Source: Pseudomonadota bacterium
GTDB lineage: Bacteria > Pseudomonadota > Gammaproteobacteria > Thiotrichales > Thiotrichaceae
NCBI GenBank assembly: GCA_002747455.1
Contig: PDPG01000047.1
Coordinates: 1-64,000, forward strand
Direction of reading: 5' to 3'
Length of the DNA stretch: 64,000 bases
Of the stretch, positions 48,278-57,375 are shown piece after piece. The position numbers were made by a program, and so were the translations under genes. A model generated the notes under the pieces. That model was not told the DNA's origin. It was given only the letters and a program-made list of their open reading frames with translations, and did not search any database. How positions within the stretch are numbered: the first letter of the stretch is position 1; the number at the start of each line of letters is the position of its first letter.

Positions 48278-50107
48278 ATGCCGGATAATCATGCCATTGC
48301 TGTTTTAGCTCTCACGCTATTTGCGCTCTTTCTGTTTTCACGGGACAAAATCCCCTTGCAAACGTCAGCCTTTATCGTGCTGTGTACTTTGGCACCGGGC
48401 TTTGCCATTTTTCCGTATCCGATTGTGCAGGAGGGTAAGCAGACATTTGTTGATCCGGTACACTTTTTTCACGGTTTTGGTCATGAGGCCCTAATCGCGG
48501 TTTGTGCGCTGATGGCCGTTGGCACAGGCTTGGTGAAAACTGGTGCACTGGAACCCGTGGGGCATATGCTGTCGAAAATGTGGCAAACCAGTCCCTCGTT
48601 ATCACTGCTGCTCACACTGCTATTGACCGCCGGATTAAGCGCGTTCATCAATAACACACCGATTGTGGTCTTGCTGATTCCGATTTTAGTCAGCGTGGCG
48701 TTACGCACCCAGTCCAGCCCCGCTGCATTATTAATGCCAATGGGATTTGCCAGCCTGATCGGTGGCATGGGCACGACCATCGGGACATCGACAAACCTGC
48801 TGGTTGTCAGCGTTGCCAGTGACCTTGGCTTGCCCAGAATGAGCATCTTTGATTTCTTCTTTCCGGCGATGTTTGCCTCGATAGCCGGTATTGCTTTTCT
48901 CTGGTTGCTCGCCCCGCGTATGCTACCTAAACGGAGTTTGCCACTTTCCGATTCCACCAATCGCGTTTACACGGCGCAGTTATTGGTTACGGAAGACAGT
49001 AGTGCCGTTGGCAAAACCGTTAAGGAGCTCAAGGATGCCACCAAGGGCAAGTTAAATATCGACAAAATCCGCCGCACAGAAAACTCTTTTATTGTTCCGT
49101 TGCCCGATGCTGTAATCGAAGCGGGGGATAAAATTCTGATACACGATACGCCAGAGGCACTCAATGCTCTGGAAAAAGCAACTGGTACAGTGCTGTATGC
49201 CAAAAATGAGCGAATGACAGACGGCGAACTGCCGCTGAAAGATGAAGATCAGACATTGATTGAGATTATCATCGATCAACGCTCGCCGTTGTTGGGGCGT
49301 ACCCTGCAATCCACACGCTTTATCGAAAATTACAAAATGATTGCCCTAGCGGTACATCGTCATGGTGACAAAATCCGCGAGATGCCCAATGGCTTGGGGA
49401 ATTTCCCGCTGTGTTTGGGGGATATTTTGCTGGCTCAGGGAAAACGTGAGGATATTGATACGCTGAAATCCAAGCATGAGTTTCTGGTGTTGGATAGCAC
49501 GATTGAACTGCCGCTTTCCAAGAAAGCCCCGTTATCTATCCTAATTATGCTATTGGTGGTTGTATTGGCCGCCACCAAGGTTATCCCTATTGCTATCAGC
49601 TCGGTACTGGGTGTATTAGCCATGTTGCTGACGCGCTGCCTGAACTGGAGTGATGTCAGTCGTTCATTGAATGTGCCGGTCATTATGATTGTGGTATCCA
49701 GTTTGGCGCTGGGTGAAGCCATGAATATGACTAAAGCCAGTCAATTTCTGGCGGATCAGTTTGTCGGCTTGACCGATGGCCTATCGCCACCTTTTATTCT
49801 GAGTGGCTTGATTCTGCTTATGGCTATTTTTACCAATGTGGTTTCCAACAATGCCGCCGCTGTCATCGGTACGCCGATTGCCGTTAGCATCGCAACCACC
49901 TTGGGTTTAAACCCCGAGCCGTTTGTATTAGCAGTGTTGTTTGGTGCGAACATGAGTTACGCCACGCCAATGGCGTATAAAACTAATTTGCTGATTATGA
50001 GTGCCGGTAACTATAAATTTAGCGACTTTTTACGGGTGGGTATTCCGTTATGTATTATCATGTGGCTGTCATACAGTATCTTGCTGCCGATAATTTACAC
50101 CCTTTAA
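48278..50107 (+). CDS. SLC13/DASS-type permease with two RCK_C (TrkA-C) domains
   Basis: A 609-residue inner-membrane transporter. An N-terminal half of about six TMs contains INNTPIVVLLIPI and the Asn/Thr-rich GTTIGTSTNLLV. Two cytoplasmic TrkA-C domains (about 225-305 and 320-400) and a second TM half with FTNVVSNNAAAVIGTPIA and NMSYATPMAYKTN follow. The SNT-like motifs bind Na and anionic substrate in DASS proteins; TrkA-C carrying members are often annotated as sulfate, dicarboxylate or citrate carriers. The substrate is unknown. It is followed 48 bases later by the rhomboid gene, probably co-transcribed. Confidence 0.9.
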   Translation: MPDNHAIAVLALTLFALFLFSRDKIPLQTSAFIVLCTLAPGFAIFPYPIVQEGKQTFVDPVHFFHGFGHEALIAVCALMAVGTGLVKTGALEPVGHMLSKMWQTSPSLSLLLTLLLTAGLSAFINNTPIVVLLIPILVSVALRTQSSPAALLMPMGFASLIGGMGTTIGTSTNLLVVSVASDLGLPRMSIFDFFFPAMFASIAGIAFLWLLAPRMLPKRSLPLSDSTNRVYTAQLLVTEDSSAVGKTVKELKDATKGKLNIDKIRRTENSFIVPLPDAVIEAGDKILIHDTPEALNALEKATGTVLYAKNERMTDGELPLKDEDQTLIEIIIDQRSPLLGRTLQSTRFIENYKMIALAVHRHGDKIREMPNGLGNFPLCLGDILLAQGKREDIDTLKSKHEFLVLDSTIELPLSKKAPLSILIMLLVVVLAATKVIPIAISSVLGVLAMLLTRCLNWSDVSRSLNVPVIMIVVSSLALGEAMNMTKASQFLADQFVGLTDGLSPPFILSGLILLMAIFTNVVSNNAAAVIGTPIAVSIATTLGLNPEPFVLAVLFGANMSYATPMAYKTNLLIMSAGNYKFSDFLRVGIPLCIIMWLSYSILLPIIYTL

Positions 50108-50155
50108 ACCGGCGCATCATCCCAGTCACTCTACAAAAACGATAACAGGCTCATT

Positions 50156-50797
50156 ATGAATCCAGATGCTTTTACCCTCACTAATATCATTGTGGTGGTT
50201 ACTTGTTTGATTTCCTTTGCCTTTATGAACAACGACCGTATGAAGTCTGCTATGATTTTCCATCCGGTTACGATCAGGCAAAAAGGTCAGTGGTATCGCT
50301 TCTTAACCTCCGGCTTTATCCATGCCGATGTCTTGCATCTGGCAATTAATATGTTTGTGTTGTGGTCGTTTGGTACGGCCATTGAGCGATTTTACTACCC
50401 CAGCTTTTTAGGACAGCTCTCCTCAGTAATGTACCTGCTGTTGTATTTTGGCGGGATCGTTGTCGCCTCAATCCCTAGTTACTTACGGCATCGCAATGAT
50501 TCCAGCTATGCCGCGCTGGGAGCTTCCGGCGGTGTTTCTGCGGTAGTGTTCGCCGTAATTGTGTTTGAGCCGTGGCAGAATTTGTACCTGTATGGCGTGA
50601 TTGCTATTCCGCAGATCATAGCGGGTATCGCCTATATTGCTTATTCTTGGTACAAGGATAAACATGCCACCGATAATATCGGCCACATGGCACACCTTAC
50701 GGGTGCAATATGGGGCTTTGCATTTACCTGTGCGTTAAACATGAACTTATTGACTAATTTTGTTAGCAAGACATTGGCCGGGCCAAGTTGGCTTTAG
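50156..50797 (+). CDS. Rhomboid-family intramembrane serine protease
   Basis: A 213-residue protein with about six TMs. The catalytic Ser124 is in GASGG and His180 in AHLTGA, and the HADVLHLAINMF loop after TM1 is the family L1/TM2 motif. Rhomboids cut membrane proteins inside the lipid bilayer. Substrate is not evident; candidates nearby are membrane-anchored proteins, but that is speculation. It lies downstream of the SLC13 permease and 111 bases before pyrF. Confidence 0.9.
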   Translation: MNPDAFTLTNIIVVVTCLISFAFMNNDRMKSAMIFHPVTIRQKGQWYRFLTSGFIHADVLHLAINMFVLWSFGTAIERFYYPSFLGQLSSVMYLLLYFGGIVVASIPSYLRHRNDSSYAALGASGGVSAVVFAVIVFEPWQNLYLYGVIAIPQIIAGIAYIAYSWYKDKHATDNIGHMAHLTGAIWGFAFTCALNMNLLTNFVSKTLAGPSWL

Positions 50798-50908
50798 TGA
50801 GGCGACCTTATAGCTATAGACTTATTCGGGTGGTGTTTATTGATTATTACTTCCCGTTTGCTCCTTTGTTAAAACGGTGGGCAGTAACCACCAAACAGGA
50901 AACTCCCC

Positions 50909-51742
50909 ATGAACTTTATTGAAAAACTAACTGCAATTTGGCAGAAAAATAATTCCTTAGTCTGTGTAGGTCTGGATCCCGATGTCGCTCGCTTTCCTGA
51001 GTCCGTACGCAACCAACCAGAGGCTATTTTCGAGTTCAATAAAGCCATTATTGATGCAACACATGACTTGGTTTGTGCCTATAAACCGCAAATTGCCTAT
51101 TTCGCTGCGGAGTCTGCTGAAGACCAGTTGACCAAGACCATTGCTTATATCAACAGCGAATACCCTGATATTCCAGTGATTCTGGATGCCAAGCGTGGGG
51201 ATATTGGGAGCACTGCCCAGCAATATGTCGCTGAGGCGTTTGAGCGTTACCAGGCGGATGCAGTGACGGTCAATCCTTATATGGGCTTCGATTCCGTTGA
51301 GCCATTTTTGGTGCGTAAGGAAAAAGGTACAGTTTTGTTGTGCCGTACTTCAAATGCTGGTGCGAGCGATTTTCAGGATTTGGAGGTGGATGGTGAGCCA
51401 CTGTTTAAGCGTGTCGCCACTTTAGCCAGCCAACACTGGAATGCAAATAAAAATTGCCTGTTAGTGGTCGGTGCAACGTGGCCGTCACAGATGTCTGAAA
51501 TCCGCGAAATTGTGGGTGATATGCCGTTTTTAGTGCCAGGTGTGGGCGCACAAGGCGGAGACGTGGAAGCGATAATCAAGGCAGGTCAAACCAGCAATGG
51601 TACGGGCTTGATTATTAGCTCATCACGCAGCGTACTATACGCCAGCAGGGGTGACGACTTTGCTAGCGCCGCGCGTGCGGTAGTGTCTGATTTGCGGGAT
51701 GAAATTAATCAATACCGGACTTCTAAACCACCTAAAAATTAA
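50909..51742 (+). CDS. pyrF: Orotidine 5'-phosphate decarboxylase, type 2
   Basis: Last step of UMP synthesis. The 277-residue length and sequence identify the longer type 2 enzymes. Motifs are [17 protein letters not shown] near the N-terminus and the catalytic [17 protein letters not shown] with Asp-Lys-Asp, then [13 protein letters not shown] and [15 protein letters not shown] for phosphate binding. It is 3.8 kb from the pyrRBC' operon and, by its own RBS (AGGA) and gap, independently expressed. Confidence 0.96.
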   Translation: MNFIEKLTAIWQKNNSLVCVGLDPDVARFPESVRNQPEAIFEFNKAIIDATHDLVCAYKPQIAYFAAESAEDQLTKTIAYINSEYPDIPVILDAKRGDIGSTAQQYVAEAFERYQADAVTVNPYMGFDSVEPFLVRKEKGTVLLCRTSNAGASDFQDLEVDGEPLFKRVATLASQHWNANKNCLLVVGATWPSQMSEIREIVGDMPFLVPGVGAQGGDVEAIIKAGQTSNGTGLIISSSRSVLYASRGDDFASAARAVVSDLRDEINQYRTSKPPKN

Positions 51743-51765
51743 TCCCCCACACCCACCCAACACCG

Positions 51766-51771
51766 TATAAT
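51766..51771 (+). promoter_or_regulatory. Putative -10 box for rph-rdgB
   Basis: TATAAT lies 32 bases before the rph ATG inside an otherwise C-rich gap after pyrF. No matching -35 is seen, so this is weak evidence for a separate rph promoter. Confidence 0.3.
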
Positions 51772-51803
51772 CCTCCCATTCGAACTTCCCATCAGGAGCT
51801 ACT

Positions 51804-52523
51804 ATGAGACCCAGCGGTCGCGCCACCGACGAAATGCGTCAGGTCACTTTTACCCGCAACTACACCTGCCACGCTGAGGGTTCGGTTTTGGTTGAATTTG
51901 GCAATACCAAAGTCATCTGCACCGCAACCATTGAGGAAAGTGTGCCGGGCTGGATGCGCGGTAAAGGCAGGGGCTGGGTTACGGCAGAATACGGTATGCT
52001 GCCTCGCTCCACCCATTCCAGAATGCGCCGTGAGGCAGCTGGTGGCAAACAGTCCGGTCGTACCCAGGAAATTCAACGTCTGATTGGTCGTTCGCTACGC
52101 GCTGTTGTGGATATGGAGGCACTGGGCGAGCGGCAGGTCATTGTCGATTGTGATGTCATTCAGGCAGATGGTGGCACGCGCACCGCATCCATTACAGGTG
52201 CTTATGTGGCAATGTACGATGCTATTTCTAACATGATGGAAAAGCGCAAGCTCAAACGTAACCCCATTCACGGCCAGTTGGCTTCGATCTCAGTGGGCAT
52301 TTATGATGGTGTGCCGGTATTGGATCTGGATTATCCCGAAGATTCCAATGCTGAAACGGATATGAATCTGGTCATGAATTCAGCAGGTCACTTCATCGAA
52401 ATTCAGGGAACGGCAGAAGGCCATGCCTTTACGCGTACTGAAATGAACGACATGTTAGCCTTGGCTGAGAAAGGAATTAATGAGTTAATGGCAGCACAGT
52501 CAGCAGTGCTCGGTTTAGAATAA
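51804..52523 (+). CDS. rph: Ribonuclease PH
   Basis: Phosphorolytic 3'-5' exoribonuclease that trims tRNA 3' ends. The 239-residue chain starts [20 protein letters not shown], and shows the phosphate-site region [20 protein letters not shown] with the conserved Arg and Asp residues, [14 protein letters not shown], and [19 protein letters not shown]. The AGGAG is well placed. It is 11 bases upstream of rdgB, the usual pair. In E. coli rph adjoins yicC; here 4.7 kb lie between them. Confidence 0.97.
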   Translation: MRPSGRATDEMRQVTFTRNYTCHAEGSVLVEFGNTKVICTATIEESVPGWMRGKGRGWVTAEYGMLPRSTHSRMRREAAGGKQSGRTQEIQRLIGRSLRAVVDMEALGERQVIVDCDVIQADGGTRTASITGAYVAMYDAISNMMEKRKLKRNPIHGQLASISVGIYDGVPVLDLDYPEDSNAETDMNLVMNSAGHFIEIQGTAEGHAFTRTEMNDMLALAEKGINELMAAQSAVLGLE

Positions 52524-52534
52524 GGTTCACTCTA

Positions 52535-53119
52535 ATGAAAGTAGTGCTCGCCAGCGGTAATGCCGGAAAGGTCAGAGAATTTATGCAGTTATTATCTGGC
52601 GTTGGCATGGAGGTTCACCCTCAGTCGGAATTTAACGTGCCAGATGCCGATGAAACCGGTCTGACCTTTGTTGAAAATGCCATCCTGAAAGCCCGTAATG
52701 CGGCAAAGACAACCGGCTTGGCCGCGATTGCTGATGATTCTGGCATTGAAGTGGATGCGCTCAATGGCCAACCCGGTATTTATTCTGCACGCTATGCAGG
52801 CATTGGTGCGGGCGCTGCGGCTTGTAATGAGAAGCTGCTGAATGCCTTAAAAAATGTTCCTGATGCCGAGCGCACGGCACGTTTCCGTTGCTGTATTGTG
52901 ATGTTACGACATGCGGAAGACCCTTCGCCCATTATTGCAGAAGGTACCTGGGAAGGTCGTATTCTGACGCAGCTTACAGGTACACAAGGCTTCGGTTATG
53001 ATCCGTTGTTTTATGTTCCCACCCATCGGATGTCAGCGGCAGAAATGGACCCATCGGAAAAAAATCGGATCAGCCACCGTGGGCAAGCACTAAAAGCATT
53101 GTTGGAGAAATTATCATGA
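52535..53119 (+). CDS. rdgB: XTP/dITP diphosphatase
   Basis: Ham1/RdgB enzyme of 194 residues that hydrolyses non-canonical purine triphosphates (ITP, XTP, dITP) and keeps them out of DNA. The N-terminal VVLASGNAGKVREFMQLL, the metal-binding GLTFVENAILKARNAAKTTG, AIADDSGIEVDALNGQPGIYSAR and GFGYDPLFYVP are all present. It is preceded by rph and overlaps the acyltransferase gene by four bases (ATGA). Confidence 0.97.
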   Translation: MKVVLASGNAGKVREFMQLLSGVGMEVHPQSEFNVPDADETGLTFVENAILKARNAAKTTGLAAIADDSGIEVDALNGQPGIYSARYAGIGAGAAACNEKLLNALKNVPDAERTARFRCCIVMLRHAEDPSPIIAEGTWEGRILTQLTGTQGFGYDPLFYVPTHRMSAAEMDPSEKNRISHRGQALKALLEKLS

Positions 53120-53862
53120 CACGATCACCGTTAATGACGCTTTGGTTGGGCTTGCGCTCAGTCGTCTTCACATTCTTTTTCTTTCTTGTAACAGGTGTAA
53201 TGGGGATTATTTCACCTTTTATAAGCCCGTTTCTTTCGCCGGATGCCATGTACCGCTTCCTGCAAAAATGGGGCACGATCAACCTGTTCCTGCTTAAAGT
53301 CATTTGTGGTGTTAAATGGCAACTGCGCGGCGAGGAAAACATCCACCCTGAGTCCACTGCTATCGTACTTTCTAACCATCAGTCCACATGGGAAACCATG
53401 TACCTGCTTAGCCTGTTTCCTTCAATGTCATGGGTTATCAAACAAGAACTGATCAACCTGCCTGTTTTTGGTTGGGGAATGCGCAAGTCCCGCCCGATTG
53501 CCATTGATCGAAAGGCAGGTCGTTCTGCGCTTTGTCAAATTCAGGAGAATGGTAAAATCCGTTTGGATCAGGGTAACTGGGTGTGCATTTTCCCCGAAGG
53601 GACACGCGTTCTTCCTGGTAAAAAAGCGCGTTTTAAACTTGGTGGTGCTCAGTTAGCGGTACATAGTGGCTATCCCATTTGTCCCGTCGCTCACAATGCA
53701 GGTGAGTGTTGGCCAAGAGGCGAACTGCTTAAAGTGCCGGGTACAATTACTGTGAGTATTGGCCCACGCATTGAGGTGGCTGGTAAAACACCTGAGCAGG
53801 TCAACAAAGAAGTTGAAGAATGGATCACCGAAGAACGCAAGCGTCTTCCTCTCGTCCGCTAG
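53116..53862 (+). CDS. plsC: 1-acyl-sn-glycerol-3-phosphate acyltransferase (PlsC family)
   Basis: A 248-residue membrane-associated acyltransferase likely making phosphatidic acid. One N-terminal hydrophobic segment (about 12-32) precedes the catalytic [11 protein letters not shown] near residue 93. The motif here is H(X4)E rather than the usual H(X4)D, a conservative change also common among Wex-type lysophospholipid acyltransferases. Motif III is [11 protein letters not shown], with [12 protein letters not shown] as motif IV. It starts inside the rdgB stop. A second plsC may exist elsewhere. Confidence 0.88.
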   Translation: MTRSPLMTLWLGLRSVVFTFFFFLVTGVMGIISPFISPFLSPDAMYRFLQKWGTINLFLLKVICGVKWQLRGEENIHPESTAIVLSNHQSTWETMYLLSLFPSMSWVIKQELINLPVFGWGMRKSRPIAIDRKAGRSALCQIQENGKIRLDQGNWVCIFPEGTRVLPGKKARFKLGGAQLAVHSGYPICPVAHNAGECWPRGELLKVPGTITVSIGPRIEVAGKTPEQVNKEVEEWITEERKRLPLVR

Positions 53863-53876
53863 CATCTGTAAAGCCC

Positions 53877-54773
53877 ATGAATGTCATAGATACCAAGCTC
53901 ACTCCTGGTGAGTTTACCAAGCTGCGCAAACGCCTACGTAAAGCCACGGGCGAGGCCTCGGTTGATTTCAATATGATTGAAAATGGTGATCGCATCATGG
54001 TGTGCCTATCCGGTGGAGCGGATAGTTATACCTTGCTGGATATGTTGATGTATCTCCAAAAGGTAGCGCCGGTCACATTCTCCCTTGTGGCTGTGAATCT
54101 GGATCAGAAACAGCCGGGATTTCCTGAGCACATTCTGCCAAATTATCTGGAAACACTGGCCGTTGAGTACAAAATCTTAGAAGAAGATACCTACAGCATC
54201 GTTAAAGATAAGATTCCCGAAGGCAAAACAAGCTGTTCCCTGTGTTCCCGCTTACGGCGTGGCATTTTGTACCGGGCTGCTCAGGATTTACGGGCCACTA
54301 AAATTGCATTGGGCCACCATCGCGAGGATATTCTGGAGACCTTGTTGCTCAATATGTTCTATGGTGGCAGTCTCAAAACGATGCCACCTAAATTGATATC
54401 AGATGACGGTAAGAATATCGTCATTCGCCCGCTCGCTTATTGCAAAGAGGCGGAGATAAAAGCCTATGCTAGTGCCATGAATTTTCCCATTATTCCCTGC
54501 AATCTCTGCGGCTCACAGCCCAATTTGCAGCGTCAGGCGATGAAGGCACTGTTGAACGAGTGGGATAGAGAGTACCCCGGACGCTTGGCCAGCATGATGA
54601 CAGCGTTATCCAATACCAGCCCATCCCATCTGCTGGATCGCAGGCGTTACGATTTTGCAAATATCCAAACCACTGACTCGCCGGTATCCGATGGCGACAC
54701 GCTGTTTGATACAGAAAATCTCGTGCCGACTCAGCCCATTACTCAGACAGTGATACCTATTAATCCCAAATAA
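53877..54773 (+). CDS. ttcA: tRNA-cytidine(32) 2-sulfurtransferase
   Basis: Fe-S dependent enzyme that thiolates C32 in several tRNAs. The PP-loop is [15 protein letters not shown] near residue 43, where most TtcA have SGGKDS: the Lys is Ala here. The two cluster-binding CxxC motifs are [10 protein letters not shown] and [13 protein letters not shown], and [18 protein letters not shown] is intact. The length of 298 residues is normal. The ATG at 53877 begins [10 protein letters not shown], 14 bases after the plsC stop; an upstream frame inside plsC is rejected. Confidence 0.94.
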   Translation: MNVIDTKLTPGEFTKLRKRLRKATGEASVDFNMIENGDRIMVCLSGGADSYTLLDMLMYLQKVAPVTFSLVAVNLDQKQPGFPEHILPNYLETLAVEYKILEEDTYSIVKDKIPEGKTSCSLCSRLRRGILYRAAQDLRATKIALGHHREDILETLLLNMFYGGSLKTMPPKLISDDGKNIVIRPLAYCKEAEIKAYASAMNFPIIPCNLCGSQPNLQRQAMKALLNEWDREYPGRLASMMTALSNTSPSHLLDRRRYDFANIQTTDSPVSDGDTLFDTENLVPTQPITQTVIPINPK

Positions 54774-54818
54774 GCTTATTATTTGGGCTTGTCTTTATAC
54801 TATATTGAGTGCAGCCCT

Positions 54819-55769
54819 ATGTCTGACCTTTATCCAGCTATCTCTGAAAATCATCACTTTATGCTTGCAGTTGATGATATTCATACGCTTTACGTGGAAG
54901 AAAGTGGTACGGTGACAGGGATTCCGGTGGTGTACTTACACGGCGGCCCCGGTACCGGCAGCTCGACCTTCCAGCGTCGTTTGTTCGATCCTGAGAGATA
55001 CCGGATTGTTTCATTTGATCAACGTGGTGCTGGTCGCTCCACTCCACATGCAGAAACCCGTAATAACACAACGCAAGACTTAGTGGCAGATATGGAAAAA
55101 GTGCGTGAAGCACTCAATATCGAACAATGGGTTGTGTCAGGTGGCTCTTGGGGTTCAACACTTGCTTTGACTTATGCCCAAACTCATCCCGAGCGCGTAT
55201 TAGGTCTGATCGTCCGTGGCATTTTCCTTGGTAGTAAAGCGGAGGTGGAATGGTTTTATCAAGACGGTGCCAGCCGGTTCTTCCCTGAATACTGGGAGGA
55301 CTTTTTAGCGCCTATCCCTCAGGCAGAGCAAAGTGACTTGGTGACTGCTTACCACCGCCGCCTGCATGGTGAAAATGAAATTGCCCGCATGGGGGCTGCC
55401 AAAGCCTGGGCCGCTTGGGAAGCTCACGCACTCAGCATTAACCCCACAGCCCCCAAGGTAGCTGACTTTTCCGAGCCTCATATCGCCCTGAGTGTGGCTT
55501 GCCTTGAGTCACATTATTTTATGAATAACTGCTTTTTAGAAGATGGGCAATTACTAAAAAATGCCGATGTTTTGCAGGATATTCCCGGCACGATTATTCA
55601 TGGGCGTTACGACATGATCTGCCAACCACAACAAGCTTATAACTTGCACAAAGCATGGCCGACTGCGGATTACTTTATCGTACAAGCGGCAGGTCATACC
55701 GCAAGCGATCTTGGTATCACCAGTGCCTTGATCACAGCAGGTAACGACATGCTGAGGAAACTGGCATGA
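54819..55769 (+). CDS. pip: Proline iminopeptidase
   Basis: An alpha/beta hydrolase of 316 residues removing N-terminal proline from peptides. HGGPGTGSSTFQRRLFDPERY is the oxyanion region, FDQRGAGRSTPHA the family hallmark, and the nucleophile lies in SGGSWGSTLALTYA. The acid and His follow in GRYDMICQPQQAYNL and AAGHTASD. Start at MSDLYPAISE (54819) matches the family; a frame 12 codons longer lacks an RBS. It overlaps dtd by four bases. Confidence 0.95.
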   Translation: MSDLYPAISENHHFMLAVDDIHTLYVEESGTVTGIPVVYLHGGPGTGSSTFQRRLFDPERYRIVSFDQRGAGRSTPHAETRNNTTQDLVADMEKVREALNIEQWVVSGGSWGSTLALTYAQTHPERVLGLIVRGIFLGSKAEVEWFYQDGASRFFPEYWEDFLAPIPQAEQSDLVTAYHRRLHGENEIARMGAAKAWAAWEAHALSINPTAPKVADFSEPHIALSVACLESHYFMNNCFLEDGQLLKNADVLQDIPGTIIHGRYDMICQPQQAYNLHKAWPTADYFIVQAAGHTASDLGITSALITAGNDMLRKLA

Positions 55770-56206
55770 TTGGTTTGATTCAGCGCGTCACAACTGCAAA
55801 GGTTGAAGTGGATGATGCCGTTGTGGGTCAAATCAATCGGGGGATTTTATTACTGCTTGGTGTGCAAAAAGAAGATACTGAAGAAACGGCTGACAAGTTG
55901 CTACATAAAGTCATCAATTACCGGATTTTTGAAGATGATGACGGCAAAATGAATAACTCATTGTTGGACATTAACGGCGAGCTACTGGTCGTTTCCCAGT
56001 TCACCTTGCCCGCTAATACCAAAAAGGGTTTACGTCCCAGTTTTACTTCGGCGGCAGATCCGGCATTGGGTAAAACCCTGTATGACTACTTTGTGCAACA
56101 GGCGAATGTGCGCTTATCTACAGGCGTTCAAACGGGTAAGTTTGCAGCCAATATGCAGGTTAGCCTAACGAATGACGGCCCTGTCACGTTCTGGCTGGAA
56201 ATCTGA
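55766..56206 (+). CDS. dtd: D-aminoacyl-tRNA deacylase
   Basis: Proofreading enzyme of 146 residues that releases D-amino acids from mischarged tRNA. It begins MIGLIQRVTTAKVEVDD. The substrate-pocket motif SQFTLPANTKKGLRPSF and the Gly-cisPro-like NDGPVTFWLEI near the C-terminus are diagnostic. The start codon overlaps the pip stop (ATGA). It is followed by a 134-base gap that precedes the mevalonate operon. Confidence 0.97.
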   Translation: MIGLIQRVTTAKVEVDDAVVGQINRGILLLLGVQKEDTEETADKLLHKVINYRIFEDDDGKMNNSLLDINGELLVVSQFTLPANTKKGLRPSFTSAADPALGKTLYDYFVQQANVRLSTGVQTGKFAANMQVSLTNDGPVTFWLEI

Positions 56207-56248
56207 TTAGGGTTCAACGACTAAGCGCACTATTATTCTCACTCATGG

Positions 56249-56254
56249 TACAAT
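56249..56254 (+). promoter_or_regulatory. Possible -10 box of the mevalonate operon
   Basis: TACAAT (one mismatch to consensus) lies about 86 bases before the first mva gene, in the gap after dtd. The -35 region is poor (GCGCAC at 17 bases). Read-through from dtd is a reasonable alternative. Confidence 0.3.
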
Positions 56255-56340
56255 GCGCTGTCGGGCTAAGGGGATGAGTAACTTTTAACCCCAACCCAAG
56301 GCTTCTCCATTAAGAACAAGTAGTATCTAAGGTTCAAACT

Positions 56341-57375
56341 ATGCATGTTTCACAAACACCACCAACCGCGATCCCGACCCGGTGGGTTGGACCTATTTTG
56401 TTCAAAGGTTCAGTGGTTGAAGGCCTGATTAGTGCGCCGCTTGCCACTTATGAAACACCGCTTTGGCCTTCAACGGCGCGGGGTGCTGGTGTCTCCCGTC
56501 ACTCCGGTGGCATTCAGGTGACATTGGTGGATGAGCGCATGAGTCGCTCTATCGTGGTGCGGGCAAACGACGGTGCTGCGGCCTATGCGGCTTGGCGGGC
56601 CATTGAGAGTAAACAAGACAAGGTTGCAGACATTGTTGCCTCGACCAGCCGCTTTGCCCGTTTGGTTGACATGAACCGACAAATTGCCGGTAATCTGCTG
56701 TTTATTCGTCTGGAATGTACGACCGGTGATGCTTCTGGACACAATATGGTGACCAAGGCGGCAGAGGCGGTGCTGAACTGGATTCTGGCGGAACACCCGC
56801 AGCTACAATATGCATCCATTTCCGGCAATCTTTGTACCGACAAGAAGACTTCTGCGGTCAACGGTTTGTTGGGGCGTGGCAAGTATGCCATCGCAGAAGT
56901 AGAAATTCCCAAGCGCATTCTCAGCCGTATGTTACGCACGACTGCTGATCGGATGGTGCAACTAAACTACGAGAAGAATTTTGTCGGCGGCAATCTGGCC
57001 GGATCACTACGCAGTGCCAATGCTCACTTTGCCAATATGTTGTTGGGCTTCTATCTGGCCACAGGGCAAGATGCCGCTAATATCATTGAAGCCAGTCAGG
57101 GCGTCGTGCATTGCGAAGCGCGTGGCGAGGATTTGTATTTTTCCTGCACTCTGCCTAACCTGATTGTGGGTTCTGTGGGCGCGGGAAAAGGCATTGATCA
57201 GATCGAAGACAATCTGGAAAAAATGGGCTGTAAAGAAGCAGTCGAAGCAGGGCAAAATGCCCACAGGCTTGCCGGTATCTGTGCAGGTGTGGTGTTGTGC
57301 GGTGAGTTGTCACTACTGGCCGCTCAGACGAACCCCGGTGAACTGGTTCGTACGCACATGGATATGGAACGATGA
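56341..57375 (+). CDS. mvaA: HMG-CoA reductase, class I-like
   Basis: Reduces HMG-CoA to mevalonate, the committed step of the mevalonate route. The 344-residue chain has the catalytic Glu in ATYETPLW, TGDASGHNMVTKA, the SGNLCTDKKTSAVNGLLGRGK block with the catalytic Lys, and FVGGNLAGSLRSANAHFAN. The DKK block and the following RTTADRMVQLNYEKN match the eukaryotic/archaeal class I enzymes better than the class II MvaA of Pseudomonas mevalonii. The catalytic His is in [10 protein letters not shown] near the C-terminus. The stop overlaps fni (ATGA). No TM anchor: a soluble enzyme, NADPH probably the cofactor. Confidence 0.94.
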   Translation: MHVSQTPPTAIPTRWVGPILFKGSVVEGLISAPLATYETPLWPSTARGAGVSRHSGGIQVTLVDERMSRSIVVRANDGAAAYAAWRAIESKQDKVADIVASTSRFARLVDMNRQIAGNLLFIRLECTTGDASGHNMVTKAAEAVLNWILAEHPQLQYASISGNLCTDKKTSAVNGLLGRGKYAIAEVEIPKRILSRMLRTTADRMVQLNYEKNFVGGNLAGSLRSANAHFANMLLGFYLATGQDAANIIEASQGVVHCEARGEDLYFSCTLPNLIVGSVGAGKGIDQIEDNLEKMGCKEAVEAGQNAHRLAGICAGVVLCGELSLLAAQTNPGELVRTHMDMER

